Source: Erwinia tracheiphila (GTDB taxonomy: Bacteria > Pseudomonadota > Gammaproteobacteria > Enterobacterales > Enterobacteriaceae). From it: a DNA stretch of 64,000 bases. How positions within the stretch are numbered: the first letter of the stretch is position 1; the number at the start of each line of letters is the position of its first letter. The notes under the pieces were generated by a model, which did no database searches, had not been told where the DNA came from, and was given only the letters and a program-made list of their open reading frames with translations. The stretch covers positions 2,046,001 to 2,110,000 of the forward strand of contig NZ_CP089932.1 of assembly GCF_021365465.1 (NCBI RefSeq), read 5' to 3'. Below, piece by piece: positions 1 through 8,764 of the stretch. The position numbers and the translations under genes were made by a program.

Positions 1-1071
1 TACGATATCACCCAGGACAAACAGCTCATTTTCGGCCGCATACTGGTCAGAAACAGGAGAAATAACGGTGTTATCCGTCTCCCCGGGGGCACTGGATATG
101 GTGGCCCGCAGCTGGGACAACAGCATTGTGCCACCACGAGGAAGGGTGGCAAGCCAGGCTTTAAGGTTGTCACTGACTGCCGTTCTGACGTCCTGAGTAT
201 CAGGCACCAGCCGGATAACGGGGTTAAGGGGTAAGGGGTTCGGGCTTTCAACAATCAGTTCAGCCCCAACGGTCTTACCTTCAACCTGATTTGTTACCGG
301 GTTGATATGTGCGGTCAGATACTCTTTGACGCGGGCAAGATCGTTTGGCGTCGGGAATATATCAACTTCCTCATCCAGTACAAACATCACTCCCACCGTG
401 CCATAGCCCCGATAGCGTGGAATACACCAGGCACGGGTAACACCAGCGCATTCCAGCGCCCATCGGACATAATCGAACTGATTACCACCAGATGGCGGAT
501 ACTGCACGCGAAACAGTAATCGTACGCACAGTGAATCAATACTTTCCAGTTCAGCACCGCCACTGATTGTGGTCTGGCTGACAACGGCACTGCTCTGGAC
601 AAAATCAACGGGTGAGATGAGTTCCACCGTTACATTTTCGGCGGTATTGCTGTTTTTACCCGTCTCAATGGCCACAACGTAAACAGCGACACGCCCGGCT
701 CTGGCTCTGATTTCAGCAACTGACTCAAACATCGTGCCATCAGGCCGCTGCCAGCGGGTGCCCTCAGGGATTACGGTGTCACCGTTCACCGTTACCAACA
801 GTTCCCCACTGGCACTGGCGGCAGGTTTACGCCATACCCCCCAGAATTCACAGTGTTCCAGCAGCTTATCTTCATCCGCCAGATGCGGAACTATCTGGCG
901 CGATGTCCAGGCTAAATGGTCATGCAGCGCTGCGGCGTTACCGGCATTGGCAAATGCAACAGCTCCTGCAACGCTGAAGCGGGGGCGGGCGTACGTACCG
1001 GGTAACCGGCTTTCAATGTCTGCCTGGCCACGGGCCAGCAGTAGTGATAATGCAGGAGGGGTATAAGCCAT
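1..1071 (-). CDS. Baseplate assembly protein J (Mu gp47-like), partial
   Basis: This is the baseplate wedge protein of a contractile tail. An open frame of 357 codons runs from an ATG directly next to the stop of the upstream gp46-like gene to the edge of the window, so the C-terminus is not seen. The N-terminus has the pattern of baseplate J proteins: an Ala/Leu-rich start, then QADIESRLPG, then a conserved Trp-rich stretch (LLEHCEFWGVWRKPA). The middle has the glycine-rich DGTMFESVAE type of segment. The visible length is close to that of Mu gp47, so little should be missing. It follows gp45 and gp46 in the usual Mu order. The identification rests on these motifs and on position. Confidence 0.85.
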   Translation of the reverse strand, partial: MAYTPPALSLLLARGQADIESRLPGTYARPRFSVAGAVAFANAGNAAALHDHLAWTSRQIVPHLADEDKLLEHCEFWGVWRKPAASASGELLVTVNGDTVIPEGTRWQRPDGTMFESVAEIRARAGRVAVYVVAIETGKNSNTAENVTVELISPVDFVQSSAVVSQTTISGGAELESIDSLCVRLLFRVQYPPSGGNQFDYVRWALECAGVTRAWCIPRYRGYGTVGVMFVLDEEVDIFPTPNDLARVKEYLTAHINPVTNQVEGKTVGAELIVESPNPLPLNPVIRLVPDTQDVRTAVSDNLKAWLATLPRGGTMLLSQLRATISSAPGETDNTVISPVSDQYAAENELFVLGDIV

Positions 1072-1512
1072 TTAAATACCGTTTAAAGTGGTGTTAAACG
1101 CCAGCGGGACGGTGCTGCCGTCCGGGAGCGTCAGCATTACCGTAAGCAACAGAAATCCCGTGCGGGGAGCCGATGCCGTCACATCAACATGCCTGATATG
1201 ACCGTCATCAACCAGCCAGGCCAGCGCCTCGCAGGCGTAGGTTCTGGCCCGTATCAGCACGGATGCCATCTGTTTTTCACGGGAAAGCAACCACAGTCGG
1301 CTTCCCATCTGACGGGACTGAAAGGCGTCTCCCCACCAACCGCGTTTATCTGTATCCGGCCCGGCGGGTAATTCATCAGAATCCAGCGCCCGCCGGTCAG
1401 TAAATAATGAAATAATGACGGCGGTACTCAGTGAATCATCCAGCAGAATATCCGCATTGCCCACGGCTATATCAGCGCCGTTGGTTTGCCAGATTAGTGC
1501 GATATCTGTCAT
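1072..1512 (-). CDS. Baseplate protein, Mu gp46 family
   Basis: A 146-residue protein of the phage GP46 baseplate family, which forms part of the wedge next to the spike. The visible signature is the DKRGWWGDAF segment around residues 55-65, followed by SRLWLLSREK, both typical of the family. The start overlaps the stop of the gp45-like gene by four bases, and the stop abuts the ATG of the gp47-like gene, so translation is probably coupled. Nothing unusual is seen. Confidence 0.85.
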   Translation of the reverse strand: MTDIALIWQTNGADIAVGNADILLDDSLSTAVIISLFTDRRALDSDELPAGPDTDKRGWWGDAFQSRQMGSRLWLLSREKQMASVLIRARTYACEALAWLVDDGHIRHVDVTASAPRTGFLLLTVMLTLPDGSTVPLAFNTTLNGI

Positions 1513-2063
1513 GCCTTCGGCCCTCCGGAGCTGTAGCCATCATGTTCAGGGTGGATGTGGTTCGCGCCGCTAATCCCGCCAGACAGATGGTCACTGGCCT
1601 GACTGATGCCAACGATATCAACATCACCGGTAAAGCGGGTTTGGGGTGAGTCAAACAGGATTTCATCCTCCGCCACGACCTCAAGGCGCTTGCAGGCAAT
1701 CTTAATAACTCCATCTTTGGTAAGCACGATACGGTGTCCCTCAAGGTGATAGACGGCGCTGTCACCAGGTTCAAGGTTGCCCAGTCGTGAGTTTTTGTCA
1801 TCAACGGCGATGGCCACCAGATGCTGCCGGATACCGCCCACCGATAAAACGATGGCTTCACTGCCCACCGGGGGCACGCTGCTGTGGCCGTAGTTCTGGA
1901 AGCGCTCGACATCATCTGCTGTCTCATCGGCCAGCATGGTGACCTGTAGGTTCTGCGTCCTGAGACTGTCATTGGCCATATTGACCACACCACGGGAAAT
2001 CAACAGGCGCAGACGACGTTGTAAACCGGCGGTGATTTTATTTATCTGTCTGATCATCGCCAT
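1509..2063 (-). CDS. Baseplate spike protein, Mu gp45 family
   Basis: The central membrane-piercing spike at the tip of the tail. The 184-residue protein has an N-terminal OB-like part, a repetitive beta-rich middle (residues about 105-150, with alternating short segments typical of the spike triple helix), and a C-terminal GANHIHPEHDG segment. The His-x-His motif is the iron-binding tip motif described for gpV/gp45-type spikes. It overlaps the upstream hub gene by ten bases. The ATG at the ORF start is used; a second ATG two codons later is also possible. Confidence 0.88.
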   Translation of the reverse strand: MAMIRQINKITAGLQRRLRLLISRGVVNMANDSLRTQNLQVTMLADETADDVERFQNYGHSSVPPVGSEAIVLSVGGIRQHLVAIAVDDKNSRLGNLEPGDSAVYHLEGHRIVLTKDGVIKIACKRLEVVAEDEILFDSPQTRFTGDVDIVGISQASDHLSGGISGANHIHPEHDGYSSGGPKA

Positions 2064-3151
2064 ACACCATCATAAAATTTCGCGTCTGGCTGCGCCGGTT
2101 CCTCGAAACCTTCACGGGGCATCAGTTCCAGTTCGGTGACCGTGCCTCCCTCCTGCGTCAAATTAAAGGTGACGGTTGTGATTAGTAAATCCCGTTCAGG
2201 AAATCCCGCCGCCCTGGCCCTGACGGTTACAAGCTGGTTGGGTGACCAGAGCTTACCCTGCGGATTAAACCAGTCCTGTACCGTTGCAATGGCGGTGGTG
2301 GCATGGGCCATTGAGCGCTTCTGCTCCCAGCTTCCCCGCGCATTACCTTTAGCTTTGGTGAAGTTGTCATCAGCAATAATAATGGTCGGGCGATAGCGGG
2401 TGATATCAGGGTCTGCCACATCAACATACACTGACGTTGCCTGGCTGGCCGTTTGGGTCTCTCCCCATAGCCCGCCGCCACTGCAACCACCTTTGACGCG
2501 AAACAGGCTGAAGCGCTCGGCCCATGACTGGTGGGTTTTAACCGATAACATTCGGGTGCCTGACGCATCTTTATCACTGCCGTCAGGCCCTAAAATCAGT
2601 GTGCCCGCACGGTTTTTACTGGCTGTCGTAAAGACAAGGTCGCCCTGTGCGTTGCTGGTGATCAGCACACCGCGATGGCGTGCTGCCCGTGACAGCATAT
2701 CAAAGACGGTCTCCCCGGGTTCAATCTGCCAGACCCGGAATTTTGCGGCAGCAGCAGGCAGTTCAATCTGCCAGATGACCTCAACACCAAAGGGCTGACA
2801 GACGTCTCTGGCAATCGTGGCCAGCGTGACGTCACGCCACTGGCCCCGGACATGAATTGCCGTACAATCCACCAGATCACCGGTCTTATCGCGTCCGGTC
2901 AACGTAATGGTGCGGTTTTTGCTGTCGACATCGGTATCCATCGTATCCACATAGCCGGTAATCACACGCTGACCATTGATCTCCAGCTTACAGGCCATAC
3001 CGGCTTCTGATACCAGTGGTGAATCACCGCCTGTAACCGTGACGCCCAGCGTGAACTGTCCGGCGATTTCCTCAAGGCTGCGAGTAACGCTCAGTTCTTT
3101 CCAGCCGCTGTAAATCCGGTTACCCAGATACAGTTCAATACGATGTGTCAT
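2054..3151 (-). CDS. Baseplate hub protein, Mu gp44/gpP-like
   Basis: A 365-residue tail hub protein that should lie between the tube and the spike. I start it at the ATG giving MTHRIELYLG because a GGAG ribosome site lies eight bases upstream and because it then overlaps the end of the circularization-protein gene by 17 bases; the longer open frame has no such support. The N-terminal half has the strand-rich pattern of gpD/gp27-type hubs (TRSLEEIAGQFTLGVT, INGQRVITGYVD). The C-terminus has the LLITTVTFNLTQEGGTVTELELMP block common to this family. Position between gpN and gp45 agrees. Confidence 0.82.
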   Translation of the reverse strand: MTHRIELYLGNRIYSGWKELSVTRSLEEIAGQFTLGVTVTGGDSPLVSEAGMACKLEINGQRVITGYVDTMDTDVDSKNRTITLTGRDKTGDLVDCTAIHVRGQWRDVTLATIARDVCQPFGVEVIWQIELPAAAAKFRVWQIEPGETVFDMLSRAARHRGVLITSNAQGDLVFTTASKNRAGTLILGPDGSDKDASGTRMLSVKTHQSWAERFSLFRVKGGCSGGGLWGETQTASQATSVYVDVADPDITRYRPTIIIADDNFTKAKGNARGSWEQKRSMAHATTAIATVQDWFNPQGKLWSPNQLVTVRARAAGFPERDLLITTVTFNLTQEGGTVTELELMPREGFEEPAQPDAKFYDGVWR

Positions 3152-4451
3152 TGATGATCTCCACGTCTGTGCTACCGGTGACAAAGGCCGGGTGACGGAT
3201 ACCGTTACGGCGGATAAAGCGGTCAAGATGGTGGACGTCACCGGTGTGACGGTACAGCGCGACTAACGCGGGTTCTGTTCCGGTGAGCTGTATCGTTCTG
3301 GCAGCAGGCAGGTTTTGCGCGACAGATTTCATGTACTGAATAAAGGTCAGTCGGAAAATTCGCACCTGAATGGATGTCTGAAACCAGCCCATATCGCCGG
3401 TATCTGTCAGTGCGTCCAGCAGGATGTCCCCCAGTTCAGTCATCGCGGCGTTGCAGTCTTCCAGCGTTTCTATAGCTGAGGTACAGGCCTGCGTCTTTGC
3501 AGGTGAAGTTAATGACAGACTGTCATTGCTGCCGGTTAATACCACTGAACGGGAAGATGACATGATGCTTTCTTTCGCGGCCGTCAGGGTTACTTTAGCC
3601 AGTTCAGCCGCTGTAAATGTGGTAACGGTGGTATTCATCACCGTCTGGATGCGGGCAACCGTCGGATCATTCGACGTGAACTGAGTCTGTATGCCGCCCC
3701 GTGTTTTCTGCAACGCCCGAACCGATACCGCAGAGGTGCCGGTTTGTACCACACCGCTGATAAGAGCGAACATTTCCGAAAAAAGCTGCCCGGGGGTATT
3801 GATAAGATTTTTGACAGAGCCTTTTAATGCCAGTGCTGCCGCCAGTAATGAGGCACCGCCAGAACTGGAGGTCAGTCCGCGGATCCCGTTGGTAATGGTA
3901 TTAAGCGTTTTTTCCACTTCATTTATCGCCGCCGTAGCATCAGCCATTGTTTGGGTAACCGTGGCCCAGCCCGACTGAACATCGTTTAGCAGGCTGACGG
4001 CAAGACTGTCACTGTTGAGCAGGGTATCTTCAGCCTCAGTCGGTGCCGTGTCATCCTCTGCTGGCGAGAAGGTAATGGAAAAAATGGCGTTGCCCTGTGC
4101 CCCACAGGATTCACGTACCGTATAGGTTTCAATCCGGACGTTTAAAGTGCCCCAGTTCGGGTGAACAAGTTCCCCCACATCCCTGGCCTCAAGCGCGTTA
4201 ATCAGCGCATCACGCTGGTCAAAGTAGTCATCCCCCACAACAACAGCGGTAAAAGCATACTGACGCAGGGCGCGGCCCATATCTTCGGTCAGCCCCTCAT
4301 CACGCAGGGGGTATTCATGGCGCACAATCCGGCGTCCTCCGGTCAGCGTCGTGTCTTCAATCATCCGGAACGGCACACCCCGAAAAGAGCCTTTACCATC
4401 AGCCAGACGGCCACGCCATGAGGTATCGTTAAACAGTGCGTTAATATCCAT
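3135..4451 (-). CDS. Tail/DNA circularization protein, Mu gpN-like
   Basis: A 438-residue protein with a clear N-terminal DNA-circularization domain (family DNA_circ_N): SWRGRLADGKGSFRGVPFRM, then RRIVRHEYPLRD and LVHPNWGTLNVRI. In Mu this gene (N, gp43) encodes a tail protein co-purified with circularised DNA. The start ATG overlaps the tape-measure stop (TAATG). The downstream half is alpha-helical and Ala/Thr-rich with no recognisable motif. It sits between the tape measure and the hub as in Mu. Confidence 0.86.
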   Translation of the reverse strand: MDINALFNDTSWRGRLADGKGSFRGVPFRMIEDTTLTGGRRIVRHEYPLRDEGLTEDMGRALRQYAFTAVVVGDDYFDQRDALINALEARDVGELVHPNWGTLNVRIETYTVRESCGAQGNAIFSITFSPAEDDTAPTEAEDTLLNSDSLAVSLLNDVQSGWATVTQTMADATAAINEVEKTLNTITNGIRGLTSSSGGASLLAAALALKGSVKNLINTPGQLFSEMFALISGVVQTGTSAVSVRALQKTRGGIQTQFTSNDPTVARIQTVMNTTVTTFTAAELAKVTLTAAKESIMSSSRSVVLTGSNDSLSLTSPAKTQACTSAIETLEDCNAAMTELGDILLDALTDTGDMGWFQTSIQVRIFRLTFIQYMKSVAQNLPAARTIQLTGTEPALVALYRHTGDVHHLDRFIRRNGIRHPAFVTGSTDVEIINDTSY

Positions 4452-6259
4452 TATATGCCCCCGCCCCATGTGTAACCGGTGTTAACCCGCAGCCCGATAT
4501 TACGTGATTTGACCTCGGTGGCTTTTACCTTCAGGTCAGGGTTAGCTGAAGAAACTTCTATGGTAATTTTGCCATCCGGCGGCTGTATTGCCTTACGGAA
4601 ATCACGGGCCTCAGTGGGTGCGGTGGCTTGTGCCTGCTCCCACTGTTCGCCCATCGTCCCCCCACGCAAATAAGGGGAAATTGCCGGGCCACGCTCACTC
4701 AGCCGTTTATCCCTGTCCTGTAACCAGTTATCAATAGGGGCAGGAAGCCAGGCATATTTCGGCTGGCGTCCATCAGGATATTGCTCCTTCCGCAACTGTT
4801 CGAGCCGCTGTTTTAACTCATCCTCTGTAGGCAAAAGCCCCATGATTTGGATGGTGCTATTCATGGCGGAAGCACGCGGCCCGACTTTATTAAAGGGGGT
4901 ATCACTTCCAGGTCCCGCGCCATTACCGTTGCCGCCATCCTGCCAGTTGGTGACATAGACAGGAACGACCGAACCGTCGCCCCCCAGTTCACCCCTGCCT
5001 GCCCCCTTTTTACCGGGTCCCATAAGGAGGTCTTTACCCCATTTACCGGCTCGCCAGGTATAGCGGGCAGCAACGGCTGCACCGATGGCCCAGGTGGCCT
5101 TTTCCAGAATACCGGTGTATTTATCGAGTTCTTCAGCGGACAGGTCATTAATGGCGTCAGCCAGGTCTTGCACTGGCTTTGCCAGTTTAAGCTGGGCGAA
5201 TTTATCACCGGCATTGGCCAGTGATGTTAATGCGCTATTTAACGTCTGGATATTCCTGGTGGCTTTCTCGTCGGTAAAGCCATCTTTAACATTAGCCGGA
5301 TTGATTAAGCTTTTAAGTTGTTGCTGCTTATCTTTACTGGTAAATCCCATCATCATTTGCAGGGCATTGCCGTTAAATATATCCCTGAAATTATGTTCTT
5401 TCTGTTTTGCTGCTTTACCTATTTCCAGAGCCAGTTCCGGTGCTGACTTATAAATCCCTCTTTTTCTGTCCTTATAAACCTCGACGTGATTACGCCTCAG
5501 TATTTTTTGATTGTCTTTATTTTTAACTGATTCAAAAAAATCGTTTACCGCGCTGGCAGCCTGAGATGGATCGGTAAACTGTTCATTGGCCAGCCTCTGC
5601 ATACCCACAATCTGCGCGATATCCTCAGGCGTTTTCCATGAGGTGCTTTTGATCATGCCGGGCACCGATTTAACCTGTTCAGATAAATTGCCGGTGCCGG
5701 TCAGCGAGACGGATGATAACCCATCTAACGCCCGCGTCATTGCCCTGGCATCCCTGGTGCCACTCAGCCAGAATGCGCTGACCAGATCACCGGCATCCTC
5801 AGCACTTAATCCGATGCCTTTCATGGCCAGAGCGATGTTATCCATCTGCGTGACAGCGCCATCAAGATCGTTCGTCCGCTCCAGAAATTTCCCGGTGGCA
5901 TTAATCAGGTCGGTATAGTTTGTCTTGCGGTTACCCGCGTTCTGCCACACCGCCTGATTAAATGCATTAACCTGGTCAGCCGTCAGGTTATAGCGCGTGC
6001 CAAGTTCGGTAAGCAACTGGCTCTGCTCACCAACCCGTTTACCCGCCATCACCAGACCACCGCCTGTGGCAAATCCGACCAGCCTGTTATCAAACTTGTC
6101 CAGAATGCCGTTAGCGCCGCTGACTGAACGGGAAAGCAACCGCATTGACAGACTGCCGTCCCTGCCTAACTGGCGGATGCTGCTGCCAAAGTTACGGGCA
6201 CGCTGAGAAACGTTACCCACCAGATCAATAATGAATTTCGCGCGATTCTCAGTGGCCAT
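4451..6259 (-). CDS. Tail tape measure protein
   Basis: A 602-residue protein that would fix the tail length. It follows the tail-chaperone frameshift region immediately: the stop of the frameshifted product touches this ATG. It has an N-terminal helical region (VSQRARNFGSSIRQLGRD), a hydrophobic glycine-rich stretch (LVGFATGGGLVMAGKR, near residues 60-75), and a TRDARAMTRALDGLSS segment seen in phage tape measures. It is modest in length for the family, so a short tail is implied. A small hydrophobic segment near residues 390-400 (WAIGAAVAARYTW) may be membrane-active during injection. Confidence 0.82.
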   Translation of the reverse strand: MATENRAKFIIDLVGNVSQRARNFGSSIRQLGRDGSLSMRLLSRSVSGANGILDKFDNRLVGFATGGGLVMAGKRVGEQSQLLTELGTRYNLTADQVNAFNQAVWQNAGNRKTNYTDLINATGKFLERTNDLDGAVTQMDNIALAMKGIGLSAEDAGDLVSAFWLSGTRDARAMTRALDGLSSVSLTGTGNLSEQVKSVPGMIKSTSWKTPEDIAQIVGMQRLANEQFTDPSQAASAVNDFFESVKNKDNQKILRRNHVEVYKDRKRGIYKSAPELALEIGKAAKQKEHNFRDIFNGNALQMMMGFTSKDKQQQLKSLINPANVKDGFTDEKATRNIQTLNSALTSLANAGDKFAQLKLAKPVQDLADAINDLSAEELDKYTGILEKATWAIGAAVAARYTWRAGKWGKDLLMGPGKKGAGRGELGGDGSVVPVYVTNWQDGGNGNGAGPGSDTPFNKVGPRASAMNSTIQIMGLLPTEDELKQRLEQLRKEQYPDGRQPKYAWLPAPIDNWLQDRDKRLSERGPAISPYLRGGTMGEQWEQAQATAPTEARDFRKAIQPPDGKITIEVSSANPDLKVKATEVKSRNIGLRVNTGYTWGGGI

Positions 6260-6400
6260 TTATTTCTTCTTCGTCCAGTGCTGATAAAGAATAAGTTTTG
6301 ACAGAGGCAGCCCCAGCGCCCAGACCGGGCCACCTTTCAAAATAATACCGATATGGAGTGCAGTGCGTTCGATGTCCCTGACGCACCGCAAACTATCGCC
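6260..6400 (-). CDS. Frameshift extension of the tail assembly chaperone (-2 frame)
   Basis: This 46-codon frame has no start of its own and begins at the GGGGCGA slippery site just before the stop of the tail chaperone gene. A ribosome slipping back two bases at GGG would read GGC GAT AGT and continue through IERTALHIGIILKGGPVWAL to a TAA that directly abuts the tape-measure ATG. The encoded segment is protein-like. The layout (short product, longer frameshifted product, tape measure next) is the conserved tail-chaperone arrangement, and a -2 shift is the mode reported for Mu itself. The fusion protein would be about 163 residues. Confidence 0.8.
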   Translation of the reverse strand, partial: GDSLRCVRDIERTALHIGIILKGGPVWALGLPLSKLILYQHWTKKK

Positions 6401-6746
6401 CCTCGTCAGTCACCCGATTTACCGTGGTGATGGCAGCATCGCTTTGCAGGTTAGTTGCCTTCAGCAACAGTTCAAGATCGTCCTGATGCAGGGTTTTCAG
6501 CAGCGCCATCGACAGTGGCCCCTGAATGACACCAATACGTGCAATGCTGCGACGAACCATTTCATAACCCATCATGGCCGGGCTGGAGAGCAGCGCCGGA
6601 CCCTTCGGGGTCATTACCATTTTTTCGCTGGCCTGTTCTGCTTCAATCAGGTCACCGGCATTCAGCTCCCTTAACTCGACGTCAAACTGCCTGACCATAT
6701 CATCGCCCTGGCCATAGCACAGACCGTGTATCAGCTGGATTTGCAT
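6393..6746 (-). CDS. Tail assembly chaperone (Mu gp41-like, short product)
   Basis: A 117-residue protein between the tail tube and the tape measure, the usual place of the chaperone that coats the tape measure during tail assembly. It shows the pattern ELRELNAGDLIEAEQASEK, which resembles the start of phage tail assembly proteins of the gp41/E family. Its final codons GAG GGG CGA TAG hold the frameshift site described separately. It starts three bases after the tail tube stop. Both the short and the frameshifted forms are expected to be made. Confidence 0.83.
   Translation of the reverse strand: MQIQLIHGLCYGQGDDMVRQFDVELRELNAGDLIEAEQASEKMVMTPKGPALLSSPAMMGYEMVRRSIARIGVIQGPLSMALLKTLHQDDLELLLKATNLQSDAAITTVNRVTDEGR
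6396..6402 (-). promoter_or_regulatory. Programmed -2 ribosomal frameshift site GGGGCGA
   Basis: On the minus strand the last codons of the tail chaperone are GAG GGG CGA TAG. The run of four G followed by CGA lets a glycyl tRNA move back two bases from GGG to GGC and bypass the stop. The zero-frame stop follows the site directly. A +1 shift would enter the same frame, so the direction is inferred from the Mu precedent. Confidence 0.75.
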
Positions 6747-6749
6747 GAC

Positions 6750-7109
6750 TTAAATTTCCCTGCATTCAATGGCATCAAAAGCCGCTGCGATATCACCCGA
6801 ATCCGTTAATGTGGATTCGCCTGTACTCCAGGCATTGGCCATCAGAAACCGTTCGCCGGTATCGCTTTCAAACTCGACAGTTACATCGGTGAGATTATTG
6901 ATATAAAAAAGAGAGATCCCCGGCCCCTGTGGAATGGTGCAACTGAGTTTGGCCTCCCTCGGCTTTCCCTGCCAGCCGTAGACGCGGGCACCCACCACAG
7001 GCTGGCGACTGATGCCACCCGGTGTCAGGGTGGCCCCCTCTTTGGTCGGGTATTCCTTACCGTTCAGGCGGACGTAGGCCACCCCGGTATACTGATATGG
7101 ACTGGTCAT
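6750..7109 (-). CDS. Tail tube protein, Mu gpM-like
   Basis: A 119-residue protein that should form the inner tube of the contractile tail. Features of the Mu-type tube family are visible: TGVAYVRLNGKEYPTKEGATLTPGG at the N-terminus, GAMVYGWQGKPREAKLSCTI-like packing strands in the middle, and a compact beta-rich body. It lies directly downstream of the sheath gene with a nine-base gap and upstream of the chaperone pair. Length matches the family. Confidence 0.88.
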   Translation of the reverse strand: MTSPYQYTGVAYVRLNGKEYPTKEGATLTPGGISRQPVVGARVYGWQGKPREAKLSCTIPQGPGISLFYINNLTDVTVEFESDTGERFLMANAWSTGESTLTDSGDIAAAFDAIECREI

Positions 7110-7118
7110 CTGTTGTCC

Positions 7119-8585
7119 TTACAAAATAAACTGAATAGCGTGCGCGTATATTCTGAACTGATTCACCAGGTCAGGGTTGTCACGCACGTTAAGTCGGTTA
7201 CGGTCATTTTCGTCACGCTCAACGATCAGCGTGGCTTTGTAGTCATCAAATCCTTCAACCAGCCCTGCCCACTCATGTTCGGTAAACAGGGCAAGCAGCT
7301 CCGTTTTAACCACTGCCGGGGTCACGATGGCTTGTCCGGGGCTGACCCGGATACCGTCGCTGGCCAGCTTATGGCGGGGGAACTTTTGTGTGATGCGGGT
7401 GCGGGTGGAATAGCGCAGATATGACAGGGTGGCGATGGTTTCCACATCAAGATAACTCGGGTCAGTATCGCCAAAGCTGTTTTCACGGTACATGGTGATA
7501 AGCCGTTCAATCTGCACCACATTGCCCGCCGCCACGCTGTAGGTTGAAATGCCGTCATAGAGCAGCACATTACGTTCATTCAACGCCCAGCGTTCACCTA
7601 TGGTGGGTGGCAACAATCCGGGCAGTTGCAGGGTTTGCAAAGGTCGTGCCGGGTCAGTGCTCAGGGAAGCGACGGCTGCACCGGCTACGGTTGCGGCCCA
7701 GATATACGGGGGCTGTGGCACCAGACCGGTGCCGGTGGTCGAAAACAGGTAATCATTGCGCCGGATACCAAAGGTACTGGTGGCGGCATGGGTGCCCCTG
7801 AATCCCATAAAGCACTGACCATCAATCTGGCGCAGTGGCCCCCAGCGGTTCACCAGCTCCAGTTTGAGCAGGTCAAGGTTGGCTGTATCGGTGAACGGGT
7901 TCACCAGGTAATTCCACCATGTATCGCCAAAAGCGGCGATGGCATCAGACAGGTCAGGATTACCCACACCGCCGGTCATGACGCTACAGGTACATCCGAC
8001 CCCGGCTGGCAGCATATCGCCGTCGTAATAGTTCACCCGGATATCAATATCATTGCCGGTTACGCCGCTCCACCTGGCGGTCAGCGTCACTTTGTCCTCT
8101 GCTGAAGTGGCCGTTACCGGCAGTGTTTTGAGAGCATTGACGGCGGCGGCAATTTTCCGGGCCATAGCGGTGGCAGTGTCCCCGGCCAGTGCAGTCACCC
8201 GCACAGAGGTTCCGGCTATCATCAATGCAATCTGACCTGATGTTTTGCAGGGGCCTGACAGCGTAACGGTTCCGGTTGCCCTGATGCCGTTCTCATCGTC
8301 ATCAACGGCAACAGCCCACAGATCGCTGTAGGTATTGGCCTTAATAAAAGCACCGGCCATCGTGGATAACATTGACCCCCGACCAAATGCCGATTCGGCA
8401 GCACTGGCTGAGGTGATACGAAACGGCTGACCTGCCGGGACGCTGCCGGTATTGAGGCGCAGACCCAGCAGCAGCGTTTTGTGCAGCGTCTGAGGAGTAC
8501 CTTTTACTGCCGCACTGTTATCAAACTCAATATAACAGAGGGGGACACGAATATTGTCCGGGATATCCTGGAATGAAATCGCCAT
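7119..8585 (-). CDS. Tail sheath protein, Mu gpL-like
   Basis: A 488-residue contractile tail sheath subunit. The N-terminus (SFQDIPDNIRVPLCYIEFDNSAA) and the C-terminal block with ERDENDRNRLNVRDNPDLVNQFRIYAHAIQFIL are typical of Mu-type sheaths. Around residues 370-410 the segment TYSVAAGNVVQIERLITMY is the conserved handshake region of the phage tail sheath family. Its ATG overlaps the TAA of the small DUF2635 gene. Length is as expected (Mu gpL is 495 residues). It marks the tail as contractile. Confidence 0.92.
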   Translation of the reverse strand: MAISFQDIPDNIRVPLCYIEFDNSAAVKGTPQTLHKTLLLGLRLNTGSVPAGQPFRITSASAAESAFGRGSMLSTMAGAFIKANTYSDLWAVAVDDDENGIRATGTVTLSGPCKTSGQIALMIAGTSVRVTALAGDTATAMARKIAAAVNALKTLPVTATSAEDKVTLTARWSGVTGNDIDIRVNYYDGDMLPAGVGCTCSVMTGGVGNPDLSDAIAAFGDTWWNYLVNPFTDTANLDLLKLELVNRWGPLRQIDGQCFMGFRGTHAATSTFGIRRNDYLFSTTGTGLVPQPPYIWAATVAGAAVASLSTDPARPLQTLQLPGLLPPTIGERWALNERNVLLYDGISTYSVAAGNVVQIERLITMYRENSFGDTDPSYLDVETIATLSYLRYSTRTRITQKFPRHKLASDGIRVSPGQAIVTPAVVKTELLALFTEHEWAGLVEGFDDYKATLIVERDENDRNRLNVRDNPDLVNQFRIYAHAIQFIL

Positions 8586-8764
8586 TATTTATCGGCTCCT
8601 TTCTTTGATGTGCCAGCCGTAACTGCAACCACGTCGCCATCCTTCAGCCTGCGCAACCAGAAGCCGGTACACGGTTTCTTTTCGCCATTGACAGCCAGTG
8701 GTTCGTAAGTATCAGGGTCCCGAACTGTCAGCCCGGGGACCGGTTTGATATATAACTCAGTCAT
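8585..8764 (-). CDS. Small DUF2635-like protein (Mu gp38 position)
   Basis: A 59-codon frame, too short for most ORF lists, runs from an ATG inside the end of the gp37-like gene to a TAA that shares a base with the sheath ATG. The product begins MTELYIKPVPGLTVRDPDT and contains the LAVNGEKKP and FWLRRLKDGDVV segments typical of DUF2635 proteins found just upstream of Mu-type sheath genes. Its role is unknown. Overlaps on both sides support translation. Confidence 0.85.
   Translation of the reverse strand: MTELYIKPVPGLTVRDPDTYEPLAVNGEKKPCTGFWLRRLKDGDVVAVTAGTSKKGADK

Noticed and set aside
734..1066. Plus-strand ORF of 110 codons
   Set aside because: Antisense shadow of the gp47-like gene; Ser/Ala-rich with no ribosome site.
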